Assembly (NCBI RefSeq): GCF_900142015.1
Contig: NZ_FQZN01000008.1
Span: 62,001-126,000, forward strand
Length of the DNA: 64,000 bases
Direction of reading: 5' to 3'
Origin: Bacteroides stercorirosoris
GTDB lineage: Bacteria; Bacteroidota; Bacteroidia; Bacteroidales; Bacteroidaceae
The position numbers and the translations under genes were made by a program. The notes under the pieces were generated by a model, which saw only the letters and a program-made list of their open reading frames with translations, was not told the DNA's origin and did not search any database. The first letter of the stretch is position 1; every line of letters begins with the position of its first letter. Below, piece after piece: positions 10,801 to 18,870 of the stretch.

Positions 10801-12015
10801 ATAAGTAAACTTCCCGGTCTGCCGGTCCTTCACTCCCAGCCCATAAGTTCCTATTCCCAACCAAAGCAGTCCTTCATCATCCAAGAGGATACTGCGGACA
10901 GAAGTGGTTTTCAGCATCCGTTTCACTTCCAGCAGTTGGTCCCAATAAAAATCAGCCTTTCGGGTGCTGACTTTATTGACTCCTCCGCCAATCATACCTA
11001 CCCACATCAGTCCCTGACGGTCACGCAAAAGAGAAGCCACTTCATCACTTGCGATAGAACTGTCTGATTCGCTGGGATAATAATTGCTAAAAGCCTCAGC
11101 ACCTGTATAATTGTCTGTCAATGGAAGTACACTCAACCCTCTGCGGGTTCCTACCCACAAAGAATGAGTATTAAGATCTTCAGACAAAGTATAGATTATA
11201 TTATCTGAAATGCTGGCAGGATTCTTTTCATCATAACGGTAAGTAATCCAAGTCGTTTTATCCGGCTGATAAGCATCTTTCAATAAAACTAAACCACCAC
11301 GCCAGGTTCCCACCCAGATGTTTTTTCTACTGTCTTGAAATACATAATGAGCTGAATTTTGCGCATTCATCTGCGGATATCTGAAATACTTACCGGTTTT
11401 CTTCTCATAGCGATACAGCCCAGCGTCCCATGTTCCAATCCAGATATCTCCCCGGTCATCTTCAAACAACGACTTTATGGCGGTTCTGGGCATCACATTG
11501 CCCGTATTCTCACCACCGTAACATAAAAAATCATCCGTATCCTCCTGATATTCATATACTCCCCAGTCTGTTGCAAACAGAATTCGTTCGTCACCGGTTA
11601 TTAAGATTTGAGGAATACTATTGCCGTTCATCTCCGGATTGTCAATTTTCCGTATCACTCCTGTTTTCTTATCCAGGACATTTAGCCCGCTATAAGTACC
11701 AATCCAAAGGCGATGTTTAGTATCCTCCGCTACACAGAACACATTATTATTGGTCAACAAATCAACCCGGAAAAGATTGGATTTATAAGTGGTAAGTGAA
11801 TAGCCATCATACTGAAAAAGTCCGTTACGGGTAGATATCCAGATATATCCGTCGCGATCCTGATAGACAGATTGCACATCTTTACTGGGCAGACTGTTCA
11901 GTATAGACGAGGACTTAAACATTAAAGAGTTCGATTTAGGCGTTGCTATGGCCTGGCACATCAAAGGGAAAAATATTCCAAAACAAAAGATAATACTCCG
12001 GACTTTTTCTTTCAT
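7822..12015 (-). CDS. Hybrid two-component system sensor/regulator (HTCS)
   Basis: A single-polypeptide sensor kinase and transcription factor for a PUL. From the N-terminus: signal peptide (MKEKVRSIIFCFGIFFPLMC), about 14 Reg_prop beta-propeller repeats (DRDGYIWISTRNGLFQYDG and similar) reaching about residue 700, a Y_Y_Y domain (YAYQLAGFDTDWQY ... NNLKPGTYTFRLKASN), one transmembrane helix (WWAYTLYIICICCMIYY), HisKA with the H-box FTNITHELLTPL, HATPase (NLLSNASKYN, DNGPGIS, GTGIGLSL), a receiver with the phospho-acceptor in LIVSDVMMPEMDG, and a C-terminal AraC-type HTH. The H-box has Leu where HELRTPL is usual. The open frame extends to 12072, but the -7 element at 12070-12077 excludes that start; 12015 gives a clean signal peptide (12024 and 12033 are alternatives). 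It likely controls the SusC/SusD operon downstream and the divergent DUF2264 gene. Confidence 0.93.
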   Translation of the reverse strand: MKEKVRSIIFCFGIFFPLMCQAIATPKSNSLMFKSSSILNSLPSKDVQSVYQDRDGYIWISTRNGLFQYDGYSLTTYKSNLFRVDLLTNNNVFCVAEDTKHRLWIGTYSGLNVLDKKTGVIRKIDNPEMNGNSIPQILITGDERILFATDWGVYEYQEDTDDFLCYGGENTGNVMPRTAIKSLFEDDRGDIWIGTWDAGLYRYEKKTGKYFRYPQMNAQNSAHYVFQDSRKNIWVGTWRGGLVLLKDAYQPDKTTWITYRYDEKNPASISDNIIYTLSEDLNTHSLWVGTRRGLSVLPLTDNYTGAEAFSNYYPSESDSSIASDEVASLLRDRQGLMWVGMIGGGVNKVSTRKADFYWDQLLEVKRMLKTTSVRSILLDDEGLLWLGIGTYGLGVKDRQTGKFTYYTQMPEFARYHGISTVMSMMQHSVTGHIWIAAYDGGVYEVDKHAPVAQRVKNYYAQDVDWLAGSCVFYIYEDSKHNLWFATRNGVSMRTADGKAVRFDNLQVGSSLMKNVHTMYLTEGSDGDMWVASNTHGVLRLHCDDKGNYTVSDYAATNGKLNSVYADCIYKDTKGRIWVGTGGSGLNLYDESTDTFLPVHAKWNLPGDAVVGIQSDKEGNLWLGTNAGLIKLTIADDMENVTFRLYTTVDGLQDNIFIRSAQAVAADGEMFFGGHRGYNSFYPEKQQEQNFSSSVIVTDIKIFNQPWGNLPVKERMAISQLSPGFADEIQLDYWHNNFSIEFSALEYVNPDRNQYAYQLAGFDTDWQYTGGSKRFAYYNNLKPGTYTFRLKASNANGIWDEETLRMEVVILPPPWKTWWAYTLYIICICCMIYYTFRVVRNRIRLRNALHLREMEQAKAEEVNHAKLQFFTNITHELLTPLTILSASVDELKRTAPAYKEQYRVMNNNINRLIRLLQQILEFRKAETGNLKLRVSQGDLAQFVHRSLDSFRPLMKKKDIQFRISCSPEPFNAYFDPDKLDKILYNLLSNASKYNRSGGMVSVELSANDDRTARLVVKDNGPGISAEAQKNLFKRFYEGDYRKFKTIGTGIGLSLVRDLIVLHHGTISVESEEGKGTVFTVNLPVLRMSYAEDEIEESLPTDAEETRNELMTEEFKDDISDDIEEENEESVTPKALRSLLIVEDNEELLQLMTKLLGADYIIHTANNGKEAVEVVEQEEIDLIVSDVMMPEMDGIEFCQYIKNKFETSHIPVILLTAKNKEEDRVEAYESGADGFISKPFNLSVLHARISNLLRSRERMGKDFKKQLVFEAKELNYTSVDEDFLQRAIDCVNRHLDEPEFDQARLLEEMHMAKSTFFRKLKSLTGLSYVSFIRNIRMKAACRIMEEQKHIRISELAYAVGYNDPRYFSNSFKKEFGMLPSEYLERFTSNCTVEDDVPES

Positions 12016-12069
12016 AGTAAGCATTGCCTCCATAGGTGATTCGGAATTAATGTAATTAATAACGCCCGG

Positions 12070-12077
12070 CAAATATA
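12070..12077 (-). promoter_or_regulatory. -7 promoter element of the HTCS gene; decides its start
   Basis: Minus strand reads TATATTTG, an exact TAnnTTTG match. Transcription would begin near 12063, inside the longest open frame, so translation must begin downstream (12033, 12024 or 12015). Confidence 0.55.
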
Positions 12078-12145
12078 CATAAATATATCTAAAACTATCT
12101 TATTCCTTGGTAATATTATATTTCAACCCGAAAAAGGCCGGGTAG

Positions 12146-12188
12146 GGTCAAAAAAATGACATTGGTCTAAAATTCCCCTCTTTTGACC
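12146..12188. promoter_or_regulatory. Candidate operator between divergent HTCS and DUF2264 genes
   Basis: GGTCAAAA at 12146-12153 and GGTCTAAAA at 12164-12172 form a direct repeat with 18-bp phasing, and TTTTGACC at 12181-12188 is the exact reverse complement of the first copy. This symmetric cluster in the divergent intergenic region is a plausible binding site for an AraC-type HTH such as that of the HTCS. This is inference from pattern only. Confidence 0.35.
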
Positions 12189-12275
12189 TCAAAATGGGCA
12201 TTCTGATTCCCCGAAAAGCATTTTCTTTGCAACAGAGAAAAAACAAAAATATTCCCACCATGTAATACACAAGTA

Positions 12276-14294
12276 ATGATGAAAACCGTATTTTCTAAAA
12301 TGACCGGAGGATTATTACTGTTTGCTTTATTATTTTCTATAAAAGTAAACGCATCCTCATCACAGACCGCAAACGATTCTGTATTTCACTTAGTACGCCC
12401 GGATTATCATCTGAGCCCTCTTACCGGAATGACACGCCAGCATTGGCTGGATGCCGCCACCTATCTGTTGGACGGAGCATTCAGTTATATCCACACGTTG
12501 GACGATCCGATGCACTTTCCCAAGCAGCCGGGCAAGAGTTATCCGACCGACGGAAAGCCCAACAAGACTGAGAACCTGGAAGGTCTTTGCCGCACCATGT
12601 TCGTAGCCATTCCCCTGTTGAAAGAAAATCCCGCTTTAGAACTGAACGGGATTAAAGTAGGAGATTACTATCGGCAGCAGTTACGCAATATGAGTGATCC
12701 ATCGAAACCCGGATATATCCAGCATCTTAAAGGAGGGCCGAGCCAGACACTCGTCGAATTCGGGGCACTTGCCCTATCGCTGACCGTGATGCCGGAAATT
12801 ATCTGGGAACCACTGACACAGCAAGAAAAAGACGCTCTTGCAGCCCTGATGCTCAGTTATGGTAACGGCCCGACAATCGGTTCGAACTGGCGTTTCTTTA
12901 ACATATTTGTGATGTCCTTCTTCAAGGATCATGGCTATGCAATCAAAGACGATTATCTGAATGAATTACTTCAAAAGTCATTGGACCAGTACCGTGGTTG
13001 CGGTTGGTATAATGATAGTCCGGCCTACGATTATTACAGTATGTGGGCTTTCCAGATGTATGGCATGATTTGGGCACATTACTACGGAGATAAATTTAAT
13101 CCGGAAGCCGGGCGTCAGTTTGTTGATAACTTCCGCGATTTGGTTCCCAACTACCCGTATATGTTTGCCGAAGACGGTAAGATGAATATGTATGGACGCA
13201 GCATCACTTACCGCATAGCAACCGTCATTCCTTTCCCATTGATGGGGTGGCTCAACGATCCATCCATCAATTACGGCTGGATGCGTCGAATCGCTTCTTC
13301 TACCATACTTCAGTTTCTCGAAAATCCCGCATTGATGAAAGACCGCGTTCCTACTTTGGGATTCTATGGCGCCTTCGAACCTGCCGTACAGATATACAGT
13401 TGCCGTGGCAGTGTATACTGGATGGGAAAAGCATTTCTGGGATTACTGTTGCCTGCCGACAATCCGTTTTGGACAGCTGTAGAAAACAATGGAGCTTGGG
13501 AGAAAGAGCTAAAACCGGGTAAGGTATACAACAAATTCATGGAAGGGTCGAACACACTGGTGACCAACTATCCCAACAGCGGTAGTTCCGAAATACGTGC
13601 ATGGTGCCATGAAACGGTTGCCAAGGACTGGCAGAAATTCCGTTCGACCGAGAATTACAATAAGTTGTCCTACAATACGGCATTCCCCTGGATGGCAGAC
13701 AGCCCCGATGGAAAAGTATCAATGAACTATGCCATTTTGAATGCCAAACAACAATGGGAAGTGCTTCGCCTCTATACTTTCAGAAAGTTCGAAGACGGCA
13801 TCTATTACCGGGATGCAGAACTTGAAACCAATCCTGAAATCAAATTCCGCCTGGCAGACATCCCGCTTCCCAACGGCATTCTCCGCGTAGACAAAGTGTC
13901 CTTCCCTATCAGTGCCCAACTACGTTATGGGCATTATTCTCTGCCGGAATTGGACAAGCCCGTCGTTACCAAGGAGAGAAAGATAGGAGAACATACAGTT
14001 TACTGCACTGATAACGGTGCCTATCAGACAGCCCTCGTCAATCTTCAAGGCTGGACAGAAGTTGAATTCGTGCAAACAGAAGGGCTGCATCCGGTAAGCG
14101 ATAAATGTTCCGTAATCAATGCAGCGACCACCCATTCCGGTGAACAGATTTTCATAACGCTGCAATTGTGGAAAAAGAGTGGCAAATCGTTCACGAAAAA
14201 GGAACTGACGCCCGTGAAGTCTTTTGAACAGAATGGGGATACGGTAATCATCCATTTTTCCGATGGCACAGTGAAGACAGTATCTTTCCCCTGA
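12276..14294 (+). CDS. Secreted DUF2264-family protein, probable (alpha/alpha)6-barrel polysaccharide-active enzyme
   Basis: A 672-residue secreted protein with signal peptide MTGGLLLFALLFSIKVNAS. The body matches the DUF2264 pattern: TRQHWLDAATYLLDGAFSYI near residue 50, the motif NKTENLEGLCRTMFVAIPLL (about 105-125), a long helical hairpin region with SNWRFFNIFVMSFF and WYNDSPAYDYYSMWAFQMYG, followed by a beta-rich C-terminal part. Some related families of this fold act on uronic-acid-containing glycans; that is family knowledge and gives no substrate here. It is divergent from the HTCS with a 200-bp gap holding a candidate operator, so it probably belongs to the same PUL. The paired ATG codons (12276, 12279) leave the exact start open by one codon. 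Confidence 0.85.
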   Translation: MMKTVFSKMTGGLLLFALLFSIKVNASSSQTANDSVFHLVRPDYHLSPLTGMTRQHWLDAATYLLDGAFSYIHTLDDPMHFPKQPGKSYPTDGKPNKTENLEGLCRTMFVAIPLLKENPALELNGIKVGDYYRQQLRNMSDPSKPGYIQHLKGGPSQTLVEFGALALSLTVMPEIIWEPLTQQEKDALAALMLSYGNGPTIGSNWRFFNIFVMSFFKDHGYAIKDDYLNELLQKSLDQYRGCGWYNDSPAYDYYSMWAFQMYGMIWAHYYGDKFNPEAGRQFVDNFRDLVPNYPYMFAEDGKMNMYGRSITYRIATVIPFPLMGWLNDPSINYGWMRRIASSTILQFLENPALMKDRVPTLGFYGAFEPAVQIYSCRGSVYWMGKAFLGLLLPADNPFWTAVENNGAWEKELKPGKVYNKFMEGSNTLVTNYPNSGSSEIRAWCHETVAKDWQKFRSTENYNKLSYNTAFPWMADSPDGKVSMNYAILNAKQQWEVLRLYTFRKFEDGIYYRDAELETNPEIKFRLADIPLPNGILRVDKVSFPISAQLRYGHYSLPELDKPVVTKERKIGEHTVYCTDNGAYQTALVNLQGWTEVEFVQTEGLHPVSDKCSVINAATTHSGEQIFITLQLWKKSGKSFTKKELTPVKSFEQNGDTVIIHFSDGTVKTVSFP

Positions 14295-14355
14295 TGCCGG
14301 TTCGGAAGGAATGGTTATCTTTGCCCAAAAGCGAAGATAAGCTGCATCTCAGCAT

Positions 14356-14381
14356 AACTTTTTCATGCAAGCATGAAAGTT
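14356..14381. terminator. Hairpin after the DUF2264 gene
   Basis: TTTCATGC AA GCATGAAA is a perfect stem extended by AACTT/AGTT on the outside. It lies 61 bp after the DUF2264 stop and just before the HemW promoter. It has no long T-run, so it may be a terminator, an RNA-stabilising stem or a binding dyad. Confidence 0.4.
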
Positions 14382-14398
14382 CTGCTTTCGGTTTGCAT

Positions 14399-14406
14399 TA
14401 TCTTTG
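14399..14406 (+). promoter_or_regulatory. -7 promoter element for hemW-like gene
   Basis: TATCTTTG matches TAnnTTTG and would start transcription about 15 nt before the ATG at 14428. A second match, TATCTTTG at 14316-14323, could be an upstream promoter. Confidence 0.5.
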
Positions 14407-14427
14407 CCGACCTAAAACAGTACAATC

Positions 14428-15561
14428 ATGGCAGGCATTTATATACATATTCCTTTTTGCAAGACTCGTTGCATCTATTGCGATTTCTACTCCACCACCC
14501 GTTCGGAACTGAAGCCGCGTTATATCCGTGCCCTTTGCCGCGAACTTACGGAGCGTAAAGAATATCTGAAAGGAGAAGCCGTCGAAACGATTTATTTCGG
14601 CGGCGGAACTCCTTCGCAATTGTCAGAAGAGGACTTTAAGGAGATTTTCAAAACTATCGAGCAGGTTTATGGAATGAAAGAGGCAAAGGAAATAACCCTT
14701 GAAGCAAATCCGGATGACCTTACGGAAGAATATACCGGGATGCTTTCTACACTGCCTTTCAACCGCATCAGCATGGGAATACAAACCTTTGACGACACCA
14801 CCCTGCAATTGCTCAACAGGCGGCATAATGCTGCGCAAGCCATCGAAGCCGTGGGACGTTGCCGTCGCGCAGGTTTCCGAAATATCAGTATCGACCTTAT
14901 CTACGGCCTGCCGGGAGAAACCGATGAGCGTTGGAAGCGAGACTTGCAACAGGCTGTCAGCCTTGAAGTCGAGCATATCTCCGCCTACCACCTTACGTAC
15001 GAGGAAGGAACTCCCATCTATTCCATGCTACAATCCCACCGCATCCGCGAAGTGGATGAAGAAAGTAGCGTACATTTCTTTTCCGCACTGATAGACGCAC
15101 TGACTGCCGCCGGATATAAACATTACGAGATTTCCAACTTCTGCAAACCCGGAATGTATTCCCGGCATAATACATCCTATTGGCGGGGAATTCCTTATCT
15201 GGGATGCGGTCCTTCGGCACATTCGTTCAACACCCTTACAAGGGAATGGAACGTCGCGTCTTTAGAGAAGTATATGCGCTCCATCGAAGAAGGGCACCGG
15301 GAATTTGAAACCGAATACCGTGACATTGCTACCCGCTATAACGAATGTATCATGACGGCTATCCGCACAATGTGGGGAGTACCGATGCAATATGTAGAGC
15401 AAACATTCGGCACAGAGTTGTGGCAATACTGTATGGATATGGCATCCCCCTATCTGAAAAGCGGCAAGCTGGAACTAAAAGATGATTACCTGTGCCTGAC
15501 ACGAGAGGGTATATTTACATCAGACGGTATTATCAGTGACTTGATGTTTGTTGAAGAATAG
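14428..15561 (+). CDS. hemW: Radical SAM family heme chaperone HemW (coproporphyrinogen III oxidase-like)
   Basis: A cytosolic radical SAM protein of 377 residues, the usual length of HemW. The N-terminus MAGIYIHIPFCKTRCIYCDF carries the CxxxCxxC cluster (Cys11, Cys15, Cys18) that holds the 4Fe-4S and SAM. Next come the glycine motif YFGGGTPSQL (about 57-66), EANPDDLT, and RISMGIQTFDD with LNRRHNAAQA, all typical of the HemN/HemW group. HemW proteins bind heme and pass it to acceptors; true HemN oxygen-independent oxidases are longer and carry an extra N-terminal Cys. It has its own promoter and a strong terminator, and is a core gene unrelated to the PULs on either side. Confidence 0.88.
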   Translation: MAGIYIHIPFCKTRCIYCDFYSTTRSELKPRYIRALCRELTERKEYLKGEAVETIYFGGGTPSQLSEEDFKEIFKTIEQVYGMKEAKEITLEANPDDLTEEYTGMLSTLPFNRISMGIQTFDDTTLQLLNRRHNAAQAIEAVGRCRRAGFRNISIDLIYGLPGETDERWKRDLQQAVSLEVEHISAYHLTYEEGTPIYSMLQSHRIREVDEESSVHFFSALIDALTAAGYKHYEISNFCKPGMYSRHNTSYWRGIPYLGCGPSAHSFNTLTREWNVASLEKYMRSIEEGHREFETEYRDIATRYNECIMTAIRTMWGVPMQYVEQTFGTELWQYCMDMASPYLKSGKLELKDDYLCLTREGIFTSDGIISDLMFVEE

Positions 15562-15566
15562 AATAT

Positions 15567-15601
15567 AAAAAAGCCGCATCCATCCCGGATACGGCTTTTT
15601 T
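15567..15601. terminator. Bidirectional rho-independent terminator
   Basis: AAAAAAGCCGCATCC pairs with GGATACGGCTTTTTT around a short loop (one mismatch), flanked by A-run and T-run. It terminates hemW on the plus strand and can serve the lipoprotein operon arriving on the minus strand. Confidence 0.85.
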
Positions 15602-15639
15602 CAAAGCAATTAATGTAAAAGTCACAAACCAATAATAAT

Positions 15640-16668
15640 TCAGTCTGTACTTTCCGTCAGATGAGTTTGCATAACAATGTCAGTTGCAGTACCATAGCCT
15701 CCCTTATAAGTACTACTCGAAGGAGTCCCGGTAAATGCTCCATAATAAAATCCATCCACATGTTGTCCTTGCCATGTACCATTATCAGCAAAAACAAAAA
15801 TCATATTATAATTTTCATCTGTAGCTATAGGAGCAACATATTGCACCGTTGTTCCCCATCCAAGCGTTCCGACATTGTCATAAGCACACAGATAGACTTT
15901 GTATGGGTCTATATCTCCTAAATATTGTCCAAATGAAACGACCAAATGACCTTCACTATAAGTTGCCAGAAAAGCTGCATCCACCGGCATCCCCTTTGTT
16001 GTCAGCTGGTATACATTGGCCTCTCCTGTAGACTCCACTTTACAAAGTGCAGCATATCGCTTACCACCATTCGTAAACAGCATATCATAAACACCATTCA
16101 GATTCATTTGTGTGAATTCTGCGGTATATGCCACACTACCATCGTCAATAACCACTGTACTTGTCCTATATCCTCCATCCTGAATAGCCGGTGCAGTAAA
16201 TATTATCTGATTTTCATCCTTCCGGTAGGTAATCCATTGGGGTACTGTCACTTTAACATCCCGTTTTGTATCCAAGGAAAAAGTAGCATCTCCTCCTGCC
16301 GGTGCAAATGTTACATCTTTCAGGTCACAAATAAAGGTATCACCTAACTGTGTAACAGGAACTTCCGTCCTTGCATTGGCAGAGCGAATAGTAACCATCG
16401 TTGTACGACTTGAAATTGAAGTGTTCAAGTCTACCGATAAGCTGATATCCTGATCTGATACAGATATATGGCACCATGAATCAGCCGCAGTCGCCTCCAC
16501 CGCTGAAGTAGCAAGTACCTTTATTAAACCGGTACCGCCTTTATACGTAAACTGGGCATCTGTGCTTATTACAGTCAACTCAGGACTTTTTACCGCGTCA
16601 TCATCATCACCGCACCCCACAACCATTGTGCAAAGTGCCAGAATTAATATATTAATAATCTTTTTCAT
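15640..16668 (-). CDS. BACON-domain lipoprotein
   Basis: A 342-residue lipoprotein (signal ALCTMVVGC, Cys19, followed by GDDDD, which fits the acidic surface-export context of Bacteroides lipoproteins). Two BACON-like modules can be seen: about residues 28-108 (TYKGGTGLIKVLATSAVEA ... VTIRSANARTEVPVTQLG) and 109-190 (APAGGDATFSLDTKRD ... STVVIDDGSVAYTAEFTQ). The C-terminal 150 residues are unknown. BACON domains are associated with carbohydrate or mucin binding at the cell surface. It is the last gene of the phase-variable operon, 13 bp after the DUF4302 gene, so its expression should follow the inversion upstream. Confidence 0.87.
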   Translation of the reverse strand: MKKIINILILALCTMVVGCGDDDDAVKSPELTVISTDAQFTYKGGTGLIKVLATSAVEATAADSWCHISVSDQDISLSVDLNTSISSRTTMVTIRSANARTEVPVTQLGDTFICDLKDVTFAPAGGDATFSLDTKRDVKVTVPQWITYRKDENQIIFTAPAIQDGGYRTSTVVIDDGSVAYTAEFTQMNLNGVYDMLFTNGGKRYAALCKVESTGEANVYQLTTKGMPVDAAFLATYSEGHLVVSFGQYLGDIDPYKVYLCAYDNVGTLGWGTTVQYVAPIATDENYNMIFVFADNGTWQGQHVDGFYYGAFTGTPSSSTYKGGYGTATDIVMQTHLTESTD

Positions 16669-16681
16669 ACAGTTTATCCAT

Positions 16682-17965
16682 TTACTTATTCTTAATCATG
16701 CTCAAAGGTCCGGTATACCGGGAAGTTCCCCATTTTTTAAATTCACCGACATACTCATTACCTTTCATTTCCCATACTATGAGTGAATTAACTTCATGAT
16801 CAGCCCAAACACCATAACTTTCTAAATCTATTATAATATCCTCCGCATTCGCTCTTGGCTTACTTGCAACCCCGAGTGCAGTATTTTTAAATAAATTACC
16901 GGTAGTGGCATCCCAAGCACACAGCCATACCTCATTATTACCGGTATTACCCACTTTCTGTGACATAATTCGAATTCCTCCAGCACTCTTATCGTAGTTT
17001 ACCAACAGTTTGTAATTCGGATTAAATCCGGCCATCAGGAAAGATGTCTGACTATCCTCTTCAAGGGTCACCGGTATTCTTCCTCCAGCATACACAAAGT
17101 CCCATGCTCCCAGGAAGTCCTTGTACTTCATATATCCCTCCGGCAATTCATTTGCCGTGAGCTTAACATCGGTGGCTCCCTGATCAGTACAAGTAAACGT
17201 TTTAGTCGCACTATCCCACGTGAAATTTTCCAATGTCTTCCCCATCACTTCTATCGGTTCATAGAATTTAATACCGGTAGCAGTGAAAATATACGGTCCC
17301 GATACTGACTCCGTCTTCTCGCCTTCAGTCTCATAACTGAAAAGAAATACATGGTCTTCCATCGGAACGATAAACGTCTTTCCACCAATATTGGCCGTAT
17401 ATGTGGTTGTGAACGTTTCTTTCGACAACTTAACCGTTTTATCCAAAAGCGTCATCGGAGGTTCAGTCAGACGCGTCATTTTTATGACATTATTTGTCTT
17501 TTTTCCTCTAAGAATAATTTCATTATCGGTATGCGACCGAAATATAAATTCATAATCGCCCTCATACCCTTTACCTTTTCCGCCTCCATCTATGATGTCC
17601 GGATCAGAAAAATGATGGAACAATTCATTATATGTATCAAAGTTTAATGTCGGGCCTATATCTTTTTTCAAGGAATAAAGACTGGTTACTTCTTTCTCAG
17701 CCTCCTCAAATGCATCAGTAGATACTGTAACCTGATCACCATCTTTAAATTTCATAGTAAAAAGATACCCTCCATAGGCTTGGGTAGACGAAGGATAATA
17801 TTCCATAGCCCACCCATATTCTGCACTTTTCAATAAAGCCTGATACTCAGCCAATGCTTTCTCTACACGCACCGATGATGGTTCATCAAATACGTCGTCC
17901 ACATCCTGAACACACGAACTCAGAAGTATGGAGAAAACAAAAAATGTATATATTATTTTTTTCAT
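16682..17965 (-). CDS. DUF4302-family lipoprotein
   Basis: A 427-residue lipoprotein with signal FFVFSILLSSCVQD (lipobox LLSSC). The mature N-terminus has the family hallmark VEKALAEYQALLKSAEYGWAMEYYPSS followed by GGYLFTMKF and the alternating beta pattern of DUF4302. Function is unknown; the family is regularly found with SusC/SusD and Mx1-type peptidase lipoproteins. It lies 10 bp downstream of the Zn-peptidase gene and 13 bp upstream of the BACON gene, so all three are co-transcribed. Confidence 0.88.
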   Translation of the reverse strand: MKKIIYTFFVFSILLSSCVQDVDDVFDEPSSVRVEKALAEYQALLKSAEYGWAMEYYPSSTQAYGGYLFTMKFKDGDQVTVSTDAFEEAEKEVTSLYSLKKDIGPTLNFDTYNELFHHFSDPDIIDGGGKGKGYEGDYEFIFRSHTDNEIILRGKKTNNVIKMTRLTEPPMTLLDKTVKLSKETFTTTYTANIGGKTFIVPMEDHVFLFSYETEGEKTESVSGPYIFTATGIKFYEPIEVMGKTLENFTWDSATKTFTCTDQGATDVKLTANELPEGYMKYKDFLGAWDFVYAGGRIPVTLEEDSQTSFLMAGFNPNYKLLVNYDKSAGGIRIMSQKVGNTGNNEVWLCAWDATTGNLFKNTALGVASKPRANAEDIIIDLESYGVWADHEVNSLIVWEMKGNEYVGEFKKWGTSRYTGPLSMIKNK

Positions 17966-17975
17966 ATTTCAATTA

Positions 17976-18845
17976 TTAAATATTATCCAAATCGAGTTCA
18001 CTTATCTCAGCACAACGCCTGCTAATTACACTACGCAGCTGTTCAATATCAATACTCCAAGATTCTTTCATATACTTCCTTACGATATCCAGTTTCTGGT
18101 AAATGATGGCACTCCCTTTATCACCGGCGAGTGCTATTACCTCGTCCCATTGCTCAGCTGGATAAGTCAGGTAACAGGCTGTTACTTCAGCAATATCTTC
18201 ACGGGGCTGGCTACCGGCATACGGCGTGACAAATCCCAGTGGAGCAACAGTTTCAAGACTACGGTTTTGCCATCCTGTAGGCACATAGTTTCCGGCACTG
18301 ATTTTATCAAACTCTACCGTATAGACCTTCTTCTGATGCAAGATATGTGCAAACTCATGGTGCATCACCTTAAAATAATATTCATTCAACTCATTCACAT
18401 TAGTGGGGTCAAGCCAATTTCCCATATAAAGAGTTACTTTCAACCCTCCTTCCGCGGTTCCTAAAGTATAAGTTGTTTTATCCCATGATGCCGAACCTAT
18501 AAGATGAATCACTTTAGGGGCATTGGCACGTGTAAAGTCAATACCTCCCACTTCATCATAAACTTCCAGCCAGGCATGTTTCACAATCTTAGCCAGTTTG
18601 ACACTAAGTTTAAAATCCGTAGGAACCAAATTATGCGAATAGTCAGATTCGATATGCTCCATCCTATAGATGAAATCAATATTATAGGTATCCACATAGT
18701 TTACTTTCAGCCATTTGTCAAAGGCATTACGTTCTGCCTCCGAAGTATCAAAAATACTATTATCCTTATCCGGCTCATTGTCGTCACAGGCAGAGAAACC
18801 CATTCCGAATATAAGCATCAATATATATATATACCAATTTTTCAT
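17976..18845 (-). CDS. Putative zinc-binding metallopeptidase lipoprotein (Peptidase_Mx1-like)
   Basis: A 289-residue lipoprotein with signal IYILMLIFGMGFSACDDN (Cys20). The zinc site HEFAH (in KVMHHEFAHILHQ, about residue 163) is an HExxH motif, and an acidic candidate third ligand is in EDIAEVTACYL about 55 residues later, as in the putative zinc-binding metallopeptidases of Bacteroidetes. No substrate is known. Its place between SusD and DUF4302 suggests a surface role in processing a peptide or glycopeptide taken up by this SusC/D pair. It starts 25 bp after SusD and is part of the phase-variable operon. Confidence 0.88.
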   Translation of the reverse strand: MKNWYIYILMLIFGMGFSACDDNEPDKDNSIFDTSEAERNAFDKWLKVNYVDTYNIDFIYRMEHIESDYSHNLVPTDFKLSVKLAKIVKHAWLEVYDEVGGIDFTRANAPKVIHLIGSASWDKTTYTLGTAEGGLKVTLYMGNWLDPTNVNELNEYYFKVMHHEFAHILHQKKVYTVEFDKISAGNYVPTGWQNRSLETVAPLGFVTPYAGSQPREDIAEVTACYLTYPAEQWDEVIALAGDKGSAIIYQKLDIVRKYMKESWSIDIEQLRSVISRRCAEISELDLDNI

Positions 18846-18870
18846 AAATCTTCGTTTTTTAGCGGTTTAA

